A DNA stretch of 64,000 bases from an uncultured bacterium (lineage in GTDB: Bacteria > Verrucomicrobiota > Verrucomicrobiia > CAIQCK01): NCBI GenBank assembly GCA_903870275.1, contig CAIQCK010000020.1, forward strand, positions 62,001-126,000, written 5' to 3'. The translations under genes were made by a program, and so were the position numbers. Below are positions 42,526 through 49,972 of the stretch, piece by piece (the stretch's first letter is position 1; the number at the start of each line of letters is the position of its first letter). Below the pieces are notes generated by a model. That model had not been told where the DNA came from. It searched no databases and saw only the letters and a list, made by a program, of their open reading frames with translations.

Positions 42526-43821
42526 TCACAGCCTTCTGGCAAACATCTTCTCGATTATCTTGCGGCATTCCCCCACGTTTGGTGATTCCCAGTTGAAATG
42601 CATCAACACATGCCGGCAGATGGCTAGAGCATGATCGACAAGACCCGCTTTCCACTCCGCAAACGGCCGTTGTGCCACATATGTTACTTCGGGTATTCGA
42701 CATGCATACAGACCAAAGAAGCCGCGACCCGTCAGCGAACTGAGCTGTCGGTCTTTGATGCCCGCGAGTTTGAAGCGCATCACTACGTCGTCGCCGTCAT
42801 CCAGTTGACCTTCGTAAAGCTTTGTGAGGCAGTGAACAGCCTCACCGGCGTTTGTCGCCACGGCATCGAAATTTACCATGAACTCTGTTTTCCTGACCGA
42901 GGCGAGGGTGTCTTCGTAAAGAATCTCCTTCGCATAGAGCATACCCGATTGTCGCAATTGCCAGAAATGCAGTGTGTCGCCATTGTTGAACGGATTCGGA
43001 TCTGCGAGGAATGACTCATAGCCATCGCCAATGACGTAGGTGAGTTGGGGACACTGATTGCTGATGAAAATGAAGGGCCATCCACGGAAGTCTACGCAGG
43101 CGTTCAGAGCCATCTTCTTAAGCGTTGGTAAATCAAACCGTTCCTTCTGAAAACGGGCAGGATAAAACGCCGTCTCGCGATAAGCGTATGGCTTGGCCTT
43201 GTGTGGGTTGATTTCATGCCCCCGCTTTTCGGCTGCAAAGATCTGCTTCTCATATTGTTCGCTGTCGGCCGGTTCGGGAGGCTGCAAACCGTGCTTCAAC
43301 ACAGTGCGGAAAGAGGTCAGCAGTTGCTCACTTCGGTTTCTCACAGCCCGCTCGATCAGGGCTTGGAAATCGGCGCTGACCCTGAGTGGTGCCGACTCGT
43401 TGTTGTCAGTCCGTACGTAGATCGCACATGTCGAGAGCACGCCCGGAAACTCTTTTTGGCAAACATGCGGAGTGGCGGGAAAGGATGGGACTTCGATCAC
43501 CACGTAGAACTTGCCGGCGAGCGGGATCTTATGGACGTGTGAGTTGATAGGCGGATCCGCATAGACTTGAACGAAGCGGTTTACCCTAGTCGTGTCGAAA
43601 CTCTTGGCCTGCTCTTCTGTGACGCCATCAAGAGAAAACCCAGTCCCAACCTCGCTGACGCCAATCACCAACCAACCCCCATTTGTGTTCGCGAGAGCAA
43701 GAATGTCTTTGACGATTTCGCAACATGCTTTCTTGTCGTTCTCGCTCCAAATTGTAGGTGCTTTGTAGTCCAATTCCTTGGATTCAACGCCACGGTTGAT
43801 AATTTCTTCCCAGTTCGTCAT
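42526..43821 (-). CDS. AlbA_2 / Schlafen-type putative DNA-binding protein
   Basis: 431 aa, no signal peptide. The N-terminal ~150 residues fit the Schlafen AlbA_2 (AAA_4) domain: ESKELDYKAPTIWSENDKK, EIVKDILALANTNGGWLVIG, then PPINSHVHKIPLAGKFYVVI and ICAIYVRTDNN-like strand motifs. The rest (about 200-431) is a mixed alpha/beta region I do not recognise. AlbA_2 proteins are predicted nucleic-acid-binding regulators and often sit on mobile or defence islands. Its codon usage looks less GC-rich than its neighbours, and it is flanked by repeats, consistent with acquisition by transfer. No partner gene (e.g. nuclease, helicase, transposase) is adjacent. Confidence 0.8.
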   Translation of the reverse strand: MTNWEEIINRGVESKELDYKAPTIWSENDKKACCEIVKDILALANTNGGWLVIGVSEVGTGFSLDGVTEEQAKSFDTTRVNRFVQVYADPPINSHVHKIPLAGKFYVVIEVPSFPATPHVCQKEFPGVLSTCAIYVRTDNNESAPLRVSADFQALIERAVRNRSEQLLTSFRTVLKHGLQPPEPADSEQYEKQIFAAEKRGHEINPHKAKPYAYRETAFYPARFQKERFDLPTLKKMALNACVDFRGWPFIFISNQCPQLTYVIGDGYESFLADPNPFNNGDTLHFWQLRQSGMLYAKEILYEDTLASVRKTEFMVNFDAVATNAGEAVHCLTKLYEGQLDDGDDVVMRFKLAGIKDRQLSSLTGRGFFGLYACRIPEVTYVAQRPFAEWKAGLVDHALAICRHVLMHFNWESPNVGECRKIIEKMFARRL

Positions 43822-43881
43822 CGTGGCTTTTTGTTGTTCTGACCAACCTGATTTCGCCTCTTTAACTTCGTATCATACTCA

Positions 43882-46320
43882 TCACTCCCCCATCCTCCAC
43901 TCCAGAATCCCGCCGGAGAATTTGGGCTGGAGCTGGACTTCGAGGCGCAGGGCGGTGGTGGTGACGGGGGTGAAGGTGGCGCGGTTGAATTGGTCGCGCT
44001 TGACGCCGAAATCGGTTGAGGCGGCGACGGGCTTCCATTGCTCGCCGTCCTTGTAGAGCAGCCGCCAGCTTTGCGGGACGCGGCAGCCGCCTTTGCCGGT
44101 GTCGTCGAACCAATAGACTTCGGCGGCGGAAAGCTTCGTCGGTTTGTCGAAGTAGCGCTCGACCCATTCGTCGGTGCCTTTGTGGTCCCACCACGTCATG
44201 CGCGGGATGCTGTGGTCGTTGGAGTTCTTCGGCAACTGGCCGTCGAAGCACGCTTCGACGCTGTCGCTCGGGAAGCAATACGACGCGGCCCACGGCTCCG
44301 GTGGCGCGGGCTTGGTGCGGAACCAGACGGACATCTCGTTCGGCCCGCGGTTCTCCCAAAGGCAATACGGAATCAGCGTCAGCGCGGTGGGACGGGACTC
44401 CGTCGAGCCTTCGCTATTCGCAGGCACGACCTTCACAAGGGTCGACCCTTTGTTTGTTTTGACGCAGACAAAGTCACTGCCGCCTTTTGGCATGATCGTC
44501 ACGCTCACGATCTCGCCGAGCCCCGGAACCGTCAGGGTCTGCTCCTCGAACCGCACGTCCGCGCCCGGCATCTTGGCGAGCACCTTGCCGTCGTTATCGG
44601 CGCCCTCGGCGCAATAGACCAGCGGCCCGCGCTCGACGGCGAACTTGTCCACGTCCTCCTTCACCGCCGGATTCGCGACGACGCGGCGCACGGGCATCGG
44701 CAGTTGCAGATCGACCGTGTCGCCGGCCTGCCACATGCGCTTGATCTGCGCGAAACCTTTCCTTATTGCGATCCCGACGGGCCTGCCGTTGACGGCGAGT
44801 TTCACCTCCGGCTTCAAGTTGTCGTCGTAGCGGTAGAGGTCGCTGGGCACCGGCGCGTTGCGCGCCCAGCCGGGAATGCGGACGTTGAGCGTGAACGCGG
44901 TTTTTGTTTCCGGCGTGACGGTGAGTATGACCTTGCCGTCCCACGGATAGTGCGTTTGCTGGCGCAGCTCGACGGGTGTTTTACCGATCACGAGTTTCGC
45001 GGTGCTGCCGGCGAAGAGGTTCACGAACGCCTCGCCGCCGCGCGTGGCATAGACGTAACCGGCCAGTTCCGGCAGGAAGCGCACGATGTTGACCGGGCAG
45101 CAGGCACAGCCGAACCACGGACTGCGCTTGTAGGTCGCGTCGCTGGCGAGCGGGTTCGGGTAGAAGAACTCAGTGCCCGTGAGCGCGACGCCGGAGAGGA
45201 AGCCGTTGTAGATGGTGCGCTCGAGCACGTCGAGATACTTGGCGTCGCCGTGGAGCAGGAACATGCGCTCGTTCCAGAGGGCGTTGGCGATGGCGGCGCA
45301 GGTCTCGTTGTAGGCGGTCTTGTTCGGCAGCTCGTAGTTCTCGCCGAACGCCTCGCCGTGGCGCGTCGCGCCGATGCCGCCGGTGAGGTAGAGCTTTTTC
45401 GACGCGACGTTCTCCCAGAGCCGGTCAATCGCCGCGATGAGCTTCTTGTCGCCGGTGAGCGCCGCGACGTCGGCGACGCCACTATAATAATAGCCGGCGC
45501 GCACAGCATGGCCGACAGCCTCGTCCTGCTCGTAGATGGGCTTGTGGTCCTGCTGGTTCGCGCCGCGGAGCTTGTGCGTGTCGGCCTGGCCGCGCAGCTC
45601 GACGTAGAACTTGGCAAGGTCGAGATACCGCTGCAGGCCGGTGACGCGGTAGAGTTTGCAGAGGCCGATCTCGATCTCCTCGTGACCGGGTGGCTCCTTG
45701 AGCTGGTCGGGGCTGGGGCCGAACGTCTTGCAGAGCATGTCGGCGTTCTTGGTGGCCACGTCGAGGAGCGAGCGTTTGCCGGTGGCTTGGAAGTGGGCGG
45801 CGGCGGCTTCGTAAAGATGGCCGACGTTGTAGAGTTCGTGGCTGGCAGCTTCGTTGACCCATCGGGCTTTGCCGCTCATGCCGGGCATTTTCTCCGGCGG
45901 CAACAGCCGGCGCGCGGTGTAGAGATAGCCGTCCGGCTCCTGCGCGGCGGCGATCTTCGCGATGAGGTCGTCGAGATACTTGTCGAGCTTCGGGTCTGGA
46001 TGCGTCGCCAGCGAGTAGGCCGCGCCCTCGATGACCTTGTAAACGTCGGAGTCGTCGAACGGGATGCCCTTGAACTCGCCCTTCATCAGTCCGGCGGCCT
46101 TGGCGAAGTTGTCAATGCGCCCCGTCTCCTCGCATCGCTGGAAATCATACCAGACCGTGACGGCGCGGTTGGTCTCCATGCGCGGCGACCAGAACGAGTC
46201 CTGCACGTGGACGGCCGTGAACGGCACGGGCTGGATCGGATAATCTTTCGCAGGCGTCGCGGCGGCAGCGATGGCGGCAACGGCGATGACCGGAAGGTTA
46301 TAGAGAAGGGATGTTTGCAT
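43882..46320 (-). CDS. GH127-type beta-L-arabinofuranosidase (DUF1680), secreted
   Basis: 812 aa with a signal peptide (LLYNLPVIAVAAIAAAATPA). The GH127 core has VHVQDSFWSPRMETNRAVTV near residue 38 and ENYELPNKTAYNETCAAIAN. The zinc-thiolate site is GCACCPVNIVRF; by comparison with characterised GH127, Glu339, Cys341, Cys407 and Cys408 are the likely zinc ligands, with Cys407 the nucleophile. A C-terminal discoidin-like domain (about 650-812) ends EVQLQPKFSGGILEWRMGE. It would release beta-linked L-arabinofuranose from plant or algal glycans. Fragments of its extreme 3' end recur in five other intergenic regions of this window. Confidence 0.93.
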   Translation of the reverse strand: MQTSLLYNLPVIAVAAIAAAATPAKDYPIQPVPFTAVHVQDSFWSPRMETNRAVTVWYDFQRCEETGRIDNFAKAAGLMKGEFKGIPFDDSDVYKVIEGAAYSLATHPDPKLDKYLDDLIAKIAAAQEPDGYLYTARRLLPPEKMPGMSGKARWVNEAASHELYNVGHLYEAAAAHFQATGKRSLLDVATKNADMLCKTFGPSPDQLKEPPGHEEIEIGLCKLYRVTGLQRYLDLAKFYVELRGQADTHKLRGANQQDHKPIYEQDEAVGHAVRAGYYYSGVADVAALTGDKKLIAAIDRLWENVASKKLYLTGGIGATRHGEAFGENYELPNKTAYNETCAAIANALWNERMFLLHGDAKYLDVLERTIYNGFLSGVALTGTEFFYPNPLASDATYKRSPWFGCACCPVNIVRFLPELAGYVYATRGGEAFVNLFAGSTAKLVIGKTPVELRQQTHYPWDGKVILTVTPETKTAFTLNVRIPGWARNAPVPSDLYRYDDNLKPEVKLAVNGRPVGIAIRKGFAQIKRMWQAGDTVDLQLPMPVRRVVANPAVKEDVDKFAVERGPLVYCAEGADNDGKVLAKMPGADVRFEEQTLTVPGLGEIVSVTIMPKGGSDFVCVKTNKGSTLVKVVPANSEGSTESRPTALTLIPYCLWENRGPNEMSVWFRTKPAPPEPWAASYCFPSDSVEACFDGQLPKNSNDHSIPRMTWWDHKGTDEWVERYFDKPTKLSAAEVYWFDDTGKGGCRVPQSWRLLYKDGEQWKPVAASTDFGVKRDQFNRATFTPVTTTALRLEVQLQPKFSGGILEWRMGE

Positions 46321-46361
46321 GGGTTGTCGTTGTTTGAATGTGCCGGAGGATACCGGATTGC

Positions 46362-48755
46362 TTAGGTCAAATCCAGTTTGGCGGGGTCAATCGGCCGATC
46401 CACAGGCGCGAATCGGACCGTCCATCGTTCCGCCTTGCCAGTGAAATGGAAGGCAGCGCGGATGATCAGTGTGTTGTCGCGGCCATCTTTGGCGATCCAG
46501 AGGCCGCGCGGATTCTCGACTCGCAGGCCCTTCGGCGCGGTGATGAACACGTTGCCGCTCTCGCCCGCGGGCCGCTCGGCGACGCCGGAGAGCGTCATGG
46601 TCGCGGCGTCCCATTTCACCTCGCGCAGCTCGCACCGCCCCTGTTGCGTATGCATATCGGTCGAAAGAACCCACGGGTGCGGCCGTTGCCGCGCGACGCG
46701 GTAGAGTTTGGCCGACCGCGGCGGCACGAACAGAGGCAGCTTGCCGCTGACCGTGCCGGCGTATTGCTCGTTCCAGAATTCCCAGACCGTGCAGGCGGCG
46801 CGCGGATCGAGTCCAAGCCGCTCGAACGCAACGGAACTCTCCAACGGCTTGTCACCGTAGTTCAGCACGCCGACCACCTCCCACTCGTCCCACGACGCGG
46901 CGGCATGCAGCCAGAATATCTTCGGATAATCCGGCGCGGGCGCGTCAAACAGGTCCACCGGCATGGCCATCTCCGGTGTGCGCGGGAACACCTTGCGAAT
47001 CAACGCCAGCCGCTCCTCGGCCATGCGATCCACGTCGTCGCCCAACATCACGGGTCCGCCGCACAGGCCGAAGATCGTCGCCGTGATCTGCGCCTCGGAC
47101 AACGCCACGGGCTTGTCCACGGTCATCACATTGCCCGCGTCGTTGAGATACAGCTTGCGGTGCGTGAAGTAAGAGGTGGCCATGTTGTCGGACGCGTATT
47201 GATGCGAGGTCCAGAAACCGGGCGAGTTGATCACGAACGTCGCGGGATAAAAATAAGACTCCGGGTTGAGCGCGCGGCCTTCGCCGTAGTCGCTGCCGGT
47301 GCGGCAGGCATCCATGAGGCCGACATTCCAGAACGTCGGCCCCGAACTGGACAACAAATACGTGTCCGGGCCTGCCGCCTCGCGAATGGCCTGCAGACCC
47401 TGGCGCAACACCGCGGGGCCCCTGACGCGCGTCTTGTCGTGCGGCGCGTCGTAGGCCGTGCTGCCGGGCATCGGGCACGACAAGGCGTTCAGGAAATCCA
47501 CCATGAAATAGCGGACGCCCCATTTACGATACGTGGCGAATACCTCGCGCAGGAATTCCAGCGACTTCGGATGCGTCGGGTCGAGCGCATAGATGCGCGG
47601 CCGTTGCGCGCGCGGCATCCGGCCCGCGTCGCCGTATTGCCATTCCGGCCGCGCCACGGCGGGTTTGCCGCCTTGTTTGAGCATCCCGTCCTGCAAAGCC
47701 GCAACGCGCTCGTCCAGTCCGCTGCAAATCCAGAACGCGCCGCACCAGAAGCCAAGCTTGAAATCGAGCCGGTTCAGTTGCCCGACAAGCCACTCGTGGC
47801 CGTGCGGGAAGCTGTCGCGGTTGAACGCGAGCCAGTTGCCGGGATAGCCGCGCGCGATATTGCCGATGCTGACCCAGATGTATTCGATGTCGTGACCGGG
47901 CAGGCGGCGGCGAATCGCTTTCACGTTGCGGAGCACCACGTCCTCGTATCGCTCGACGTTGAACCCGTCCACCCAGGACCAGCCCACCCATCCCGCGGGC
48001 GTCTTCGGCCAGATGCGCGGCTTGTAGTGCGCCGCCACCCGATCAGCCCACCGATGCAGCGACGCATGAAAATCGGCGCGGGCCTCGATCATCAATGTCT
48101 CTGTTTGCACCGACTGCCCCGGAGCCAGCTCCCAGCCCTGAAAGTCGCAGAGTGAACTGAGCGAAACCAGTTTGCCGGACGGGTTGCCGGTCAGTTCATG
48201 GAACGCCGGCACACGGTCCAACGTGACGAAACCGAAATGCAGCGCCCGCCGCGCCGGGTGGCTGACGATGTGAAGCAACGCCCAGGACGATTGCGGTTTG
48301 ACGGCATCCGCAATGCGCCGGACCTGGTTGCGGTTGATGCTGCCGGACGACTGCAAGAACACCGCGCGGCCATCGTCATCGCGCAGCTTGCACTCGCCCG
48401 ACCCCGGCGCAATCTCCACGAGCGCGCATCGGCCCAACTGCACCGCTTGGTTGCCGCGATTCACGATCGTGGCGGAGAGCAGCACCGTTTCGGCGTCGTT
48501 GCTGAACGACAGGAGGAGCGTGGCGACCACCGCCGGGTTGTCGAAAACCAGCGTCACGCGCGCCTCCTCTCCTGGCTGAAGGTTTCTCGGTCCGCCTGCC
48601 GCAACGGCATCAGCCAGGGTCAGCCGCTGCTTGTTGACCTCGAGCGACATCGCGGCGGCGATGCTCACCCGTCCGTCGCGTGACTGCAGATTCAGCAGGT
48701 GCGTGGATTCCCCGAACCGTACGACGCCCCAACAATTATCAGGCTCATTGCCCAT
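46362..48755 (-). CDS. Clan GH-D (GH36-like) alpha-galactosidase candidate without signal peptide
   Basis: 797 aa. The N-terminal beta-supersandwich is followed by a TIM barrel: PAGWVGWSWVDGFNVERYED, HDIEYIWVSIGN, LGFWCGAFWICSG, VRYFMVDFLNALSCP (likely nucleophile Asp) and CRTGSDYGEGRALNPESYFY (likely acid/base Asp). The C-terminal beta domain follows. This layout suggests alpha-galactosidase/raffinose-synthase-type enzymes. The product begins MGNEPDNCWGVVRF with no signal, so unlike its neighbours it is probably cytoplasmic. It is 41 bp upstream of GH127 on the same strand; the two are likely co-transcribed, giving intracellular and extracellular steps of one pathway. Confidence 0.83.
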   Translation of the reverse strand: MGNEPDNCWGVVRFGESTHLLNLQSRDGRVSIAAAMSLEVNKQRLTLADAVAAGGPRNLQPGEEARVTLVFDNPAVVATLLLSFSNDAETVLLSATIVNRGNQAVQLGRCALVEIAPGSGECKLRDDDGRAVFLQSSGSINRNQVRRIADAVKPQSSWALLHIVSHPARRALHFGFVTLDRVPAFHELTGNPSGKLVSLSSLCDFQGWELAPGQSVQTETLMIEARADFHASLHRWADRVAAHYKPRIWPKTPAGWVGWSWVDGFNVERYEDVVLRNVKAIRRRLPGHDIEYIWVSIGNIARGYPGNWLAFNRDSFPHGHEWLVGQLNRLDFKLGFWCGAFWICSGLDERVAALQDGMLKQGGKPAVARPEWQYGDAGRMPRAQRPRIYALDPTHPKSLEFLREVFATYRKWGVRYFMVDFLNALSCPMPGSTAYDAPHDKTRVRGPAVLRQGLQAIREAAGPDTYLLSSSGPTFWNVGLMDACRTGSDYGEGRALNPESYFYPATFVINSPGFWTSHQYASDNMATSYFTHRKLYLNDAGNVMTVDKPVALSEAQITATIFGLCGGPVMLGDDVDRMAEERLALIRKVFPRTPEMAMPVDLFDAPAPDYPKIFWLHAAASWDEWEVVGVLNYGDKPLESSVAFERLGLDPRAACTVWEFWNEQYAGTVSGKLPLFVPPRSAKLYRVARQRPHPWVLSTDMHTQQGRCELREVKWDAATMTLSGVAERPAGESGNVFITAPKGLRVENPRGLWIAKDGRDNTLIIRAAFHFTGKAERWTVRFAPVDRPIDPAKLDLT

Positions 48756-48954
48756 GGTGTTTCTCCGGTTACGTCTGCCGAGGGATTACCGACGCGTGCT
48801 GGCAATGGGGCTGGGGACGAAGACGAAACCGATGCAGGCGACGATTCGTTTCATGGTGCGAGTGTGCCGCACTCCGCTGCAAATTCAAACCCGAAGTTCG
48901 CCGGGCGCCTCCCGGCAGGTCGGCGGCAAGATCGTTTTGTCGCTGGCAATCGTC

Positions 48955-48984
48955 CAGTGGATCGCGATCTCCGGCCGCGATTCT
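48955..48984 (+). repeat. Half REP element
   Basis: AGTGGATCGCGATCTCC then GGCCGCGATTC, matching the left arm of the REP-like hairpin with compensating GC changes. Confidence 0.55.
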
Positions 48985-49085
48985 TCCGCCGCGCCGCGAC
49001 CGGCACCGAATTCTGGATAGGACTTGGTCGTGGTGCGGGTGCTGTTTTTTCACCGGAATAGACCTTTCCGCGGACTGCTCTAGCG

Positions 49086-49175
49086 CTGCGCTAGCGCAGT
49101 CCATTGGAAAACGCACATTTTGACTCCCGAAAATCATGCGTTTTTGGCTGGTTTTTCACTGCGCTAGCGCAGTGA
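49086..49175. repeat. Pair of perfect palindromes centred on GCGCTAGCGC
   Basis: CTGCGCTAGCGCAG (49086-49099) and TCACTGCGCTAGCGCAGTGA (49156-49175) share a 14-bp palindromic core, 57 bp apart. The second is a perfect 20-bp palindrome followed by TTTTTCTT, so as RNA on the plus strand it could terminate. As DNA the pair could be a dimeric operator. Confidence 0.75.
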
Positions 49176-49452
49176 TTTTTCTTGCCGAAAAATCCCCCCA
49201 TGCCATCTCTATGCCAGTTCTTTTGAGCGCAGTGTGCCCGCTTTTGATGTCCCGCCTTTAGGCGGTTTGATTTCAGAAGCGGACCGGCTGAAGCCGGGAC
49301 GCCAACGACGGCGACGAGACCATTCTAAAAAGAGGACATGATGCATTTGCCGGAGACGTCCGTGACACGCAACGGAAACATCACGCGGCTGCCGCAGGAG
49401 ATTTGCAAGCGGAGGCGATCTCAAAACCCCCGCAGCGAGCATGTGGGGTCGT

Positions 49453-49516
49453 GTAGAACGGGCGTTCAAGCCCGTTGCCGAACCCACTGCCGAACGGATG
49501 TGGACATCCGTTCTAC
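49453..49516. repeat. Nested inverted repeats (branched stem)
   Basis: An outer stem GTAGAACG / CGTTCTAC (49453-49460 with 49509-49516) encloses two hairpins: AACGGGC-GTTCAA-GCCCGTT and AACGGATGT-GG-ACATCCGTT. Together they can form a compact branched DNA or RNA structure. Confidence 0.65.
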
Positions 49517-49573
49517 GGTGGCCAAGCCTGTCTTGAGACAGTCTCTCTGTTTTAGCCCGGTTTGGTCAAACCC

Positions 49574-49614
49574 CGGTCAAAGTCAGTCAAAGTGGGTCAA
49601 AGTGGGTCAAAGTG
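49574..49614 (+). repeat. 10-bp tandem repeat GTCAAAGTGG
   Basis: Four consecutive units of GTCAAAGTxx (xx = CA, GG, GG, GA), preceded by two more diverged GGTCAAA words. The unit length is about one helical turn. Confidence 0.8.
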
Positions 49615-49650
49615 ATTTCGACTGTTATTTTTTTACAACTGCAAGACCCC

Positions 49651-49765
49651 GATCCGACTCTATCCGACTGGATCCGACCACATCCGGGAGAATCCGACCC
49701 TGTTCACATTGCAAATGCACGATTCCAATCCGACTGAATCCGACTGAATCCGACCGGCATGACTC
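49651..49765 (+). repeat. Irregular ATCCGAC repeat array
   Basis: Eight or more ATCCGAC/ATCCGGG words spaced about 9-12 bp, in two blocks separated by a short AT-richer stretch (GTTCACATTGCAAATG). Confidence 0.7.
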
Positions 49766-49909
49766 AACCATGTGTTTCCAATCCGGCTGAAACCCGAAAT
49801 CGGAGTTCGACGGACAAGCATCCGGCGTCTTCCAAAACCGAGAGGGCTGGCCGTTCTGGCGCGTGTGCCCGGATGAGGCCGGCTTGCCGGCAGCGCGGCG
49901 ATTCACCGT

Positions 49910-49938
49910 TTGAATCGCGGGTGGTTGTGCTTTAGCAT
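49910..49938 (+). promoter_or_regulatory. Sigma-70-type promoter candidate for the FAD oxidoreductase gene
   Basis: TTGAAT (49910-49915), 17-bp spacer, TAGCAT (49933-49938), 34 nt before the ATG at 49973. Confidence 0.5.
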
Positions 49939-49972
49939 AGTCGCGACCGTTGCAACCAAACCATTCATCATC

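Larger units (their letters stand above)
48756..49972. other. 1.2 kb gene-free, repeat- and palindrome-rich region
   Basis: Between the divergent GH-D gene (-) and FAD oxidoreductase (+). I see a half REP element (48955-48984), two palindromes (49086-49099 and 49156-49175), a branched stem structure (49453-49516), a 10-bp tandem repeat (49574-49614) and an irregular ATCCGAC repeat (49651-49765). The short open frames across it lack ribosome sites and coding character. A promoter candidate for the FAD gene sits at its right end. Confidence 0.75.

Noticed and set aside
44038..46365. 775-codon plus-strand open frame opposite GH127
   Set aside because: Shadow of GH127, which shows catalytic motifs and a signal peptide.
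49574..49765. CRISPR array
   Set aside because: Units are 7-10 bp with no unique ~30-bp spacers and no cas genes nearby.
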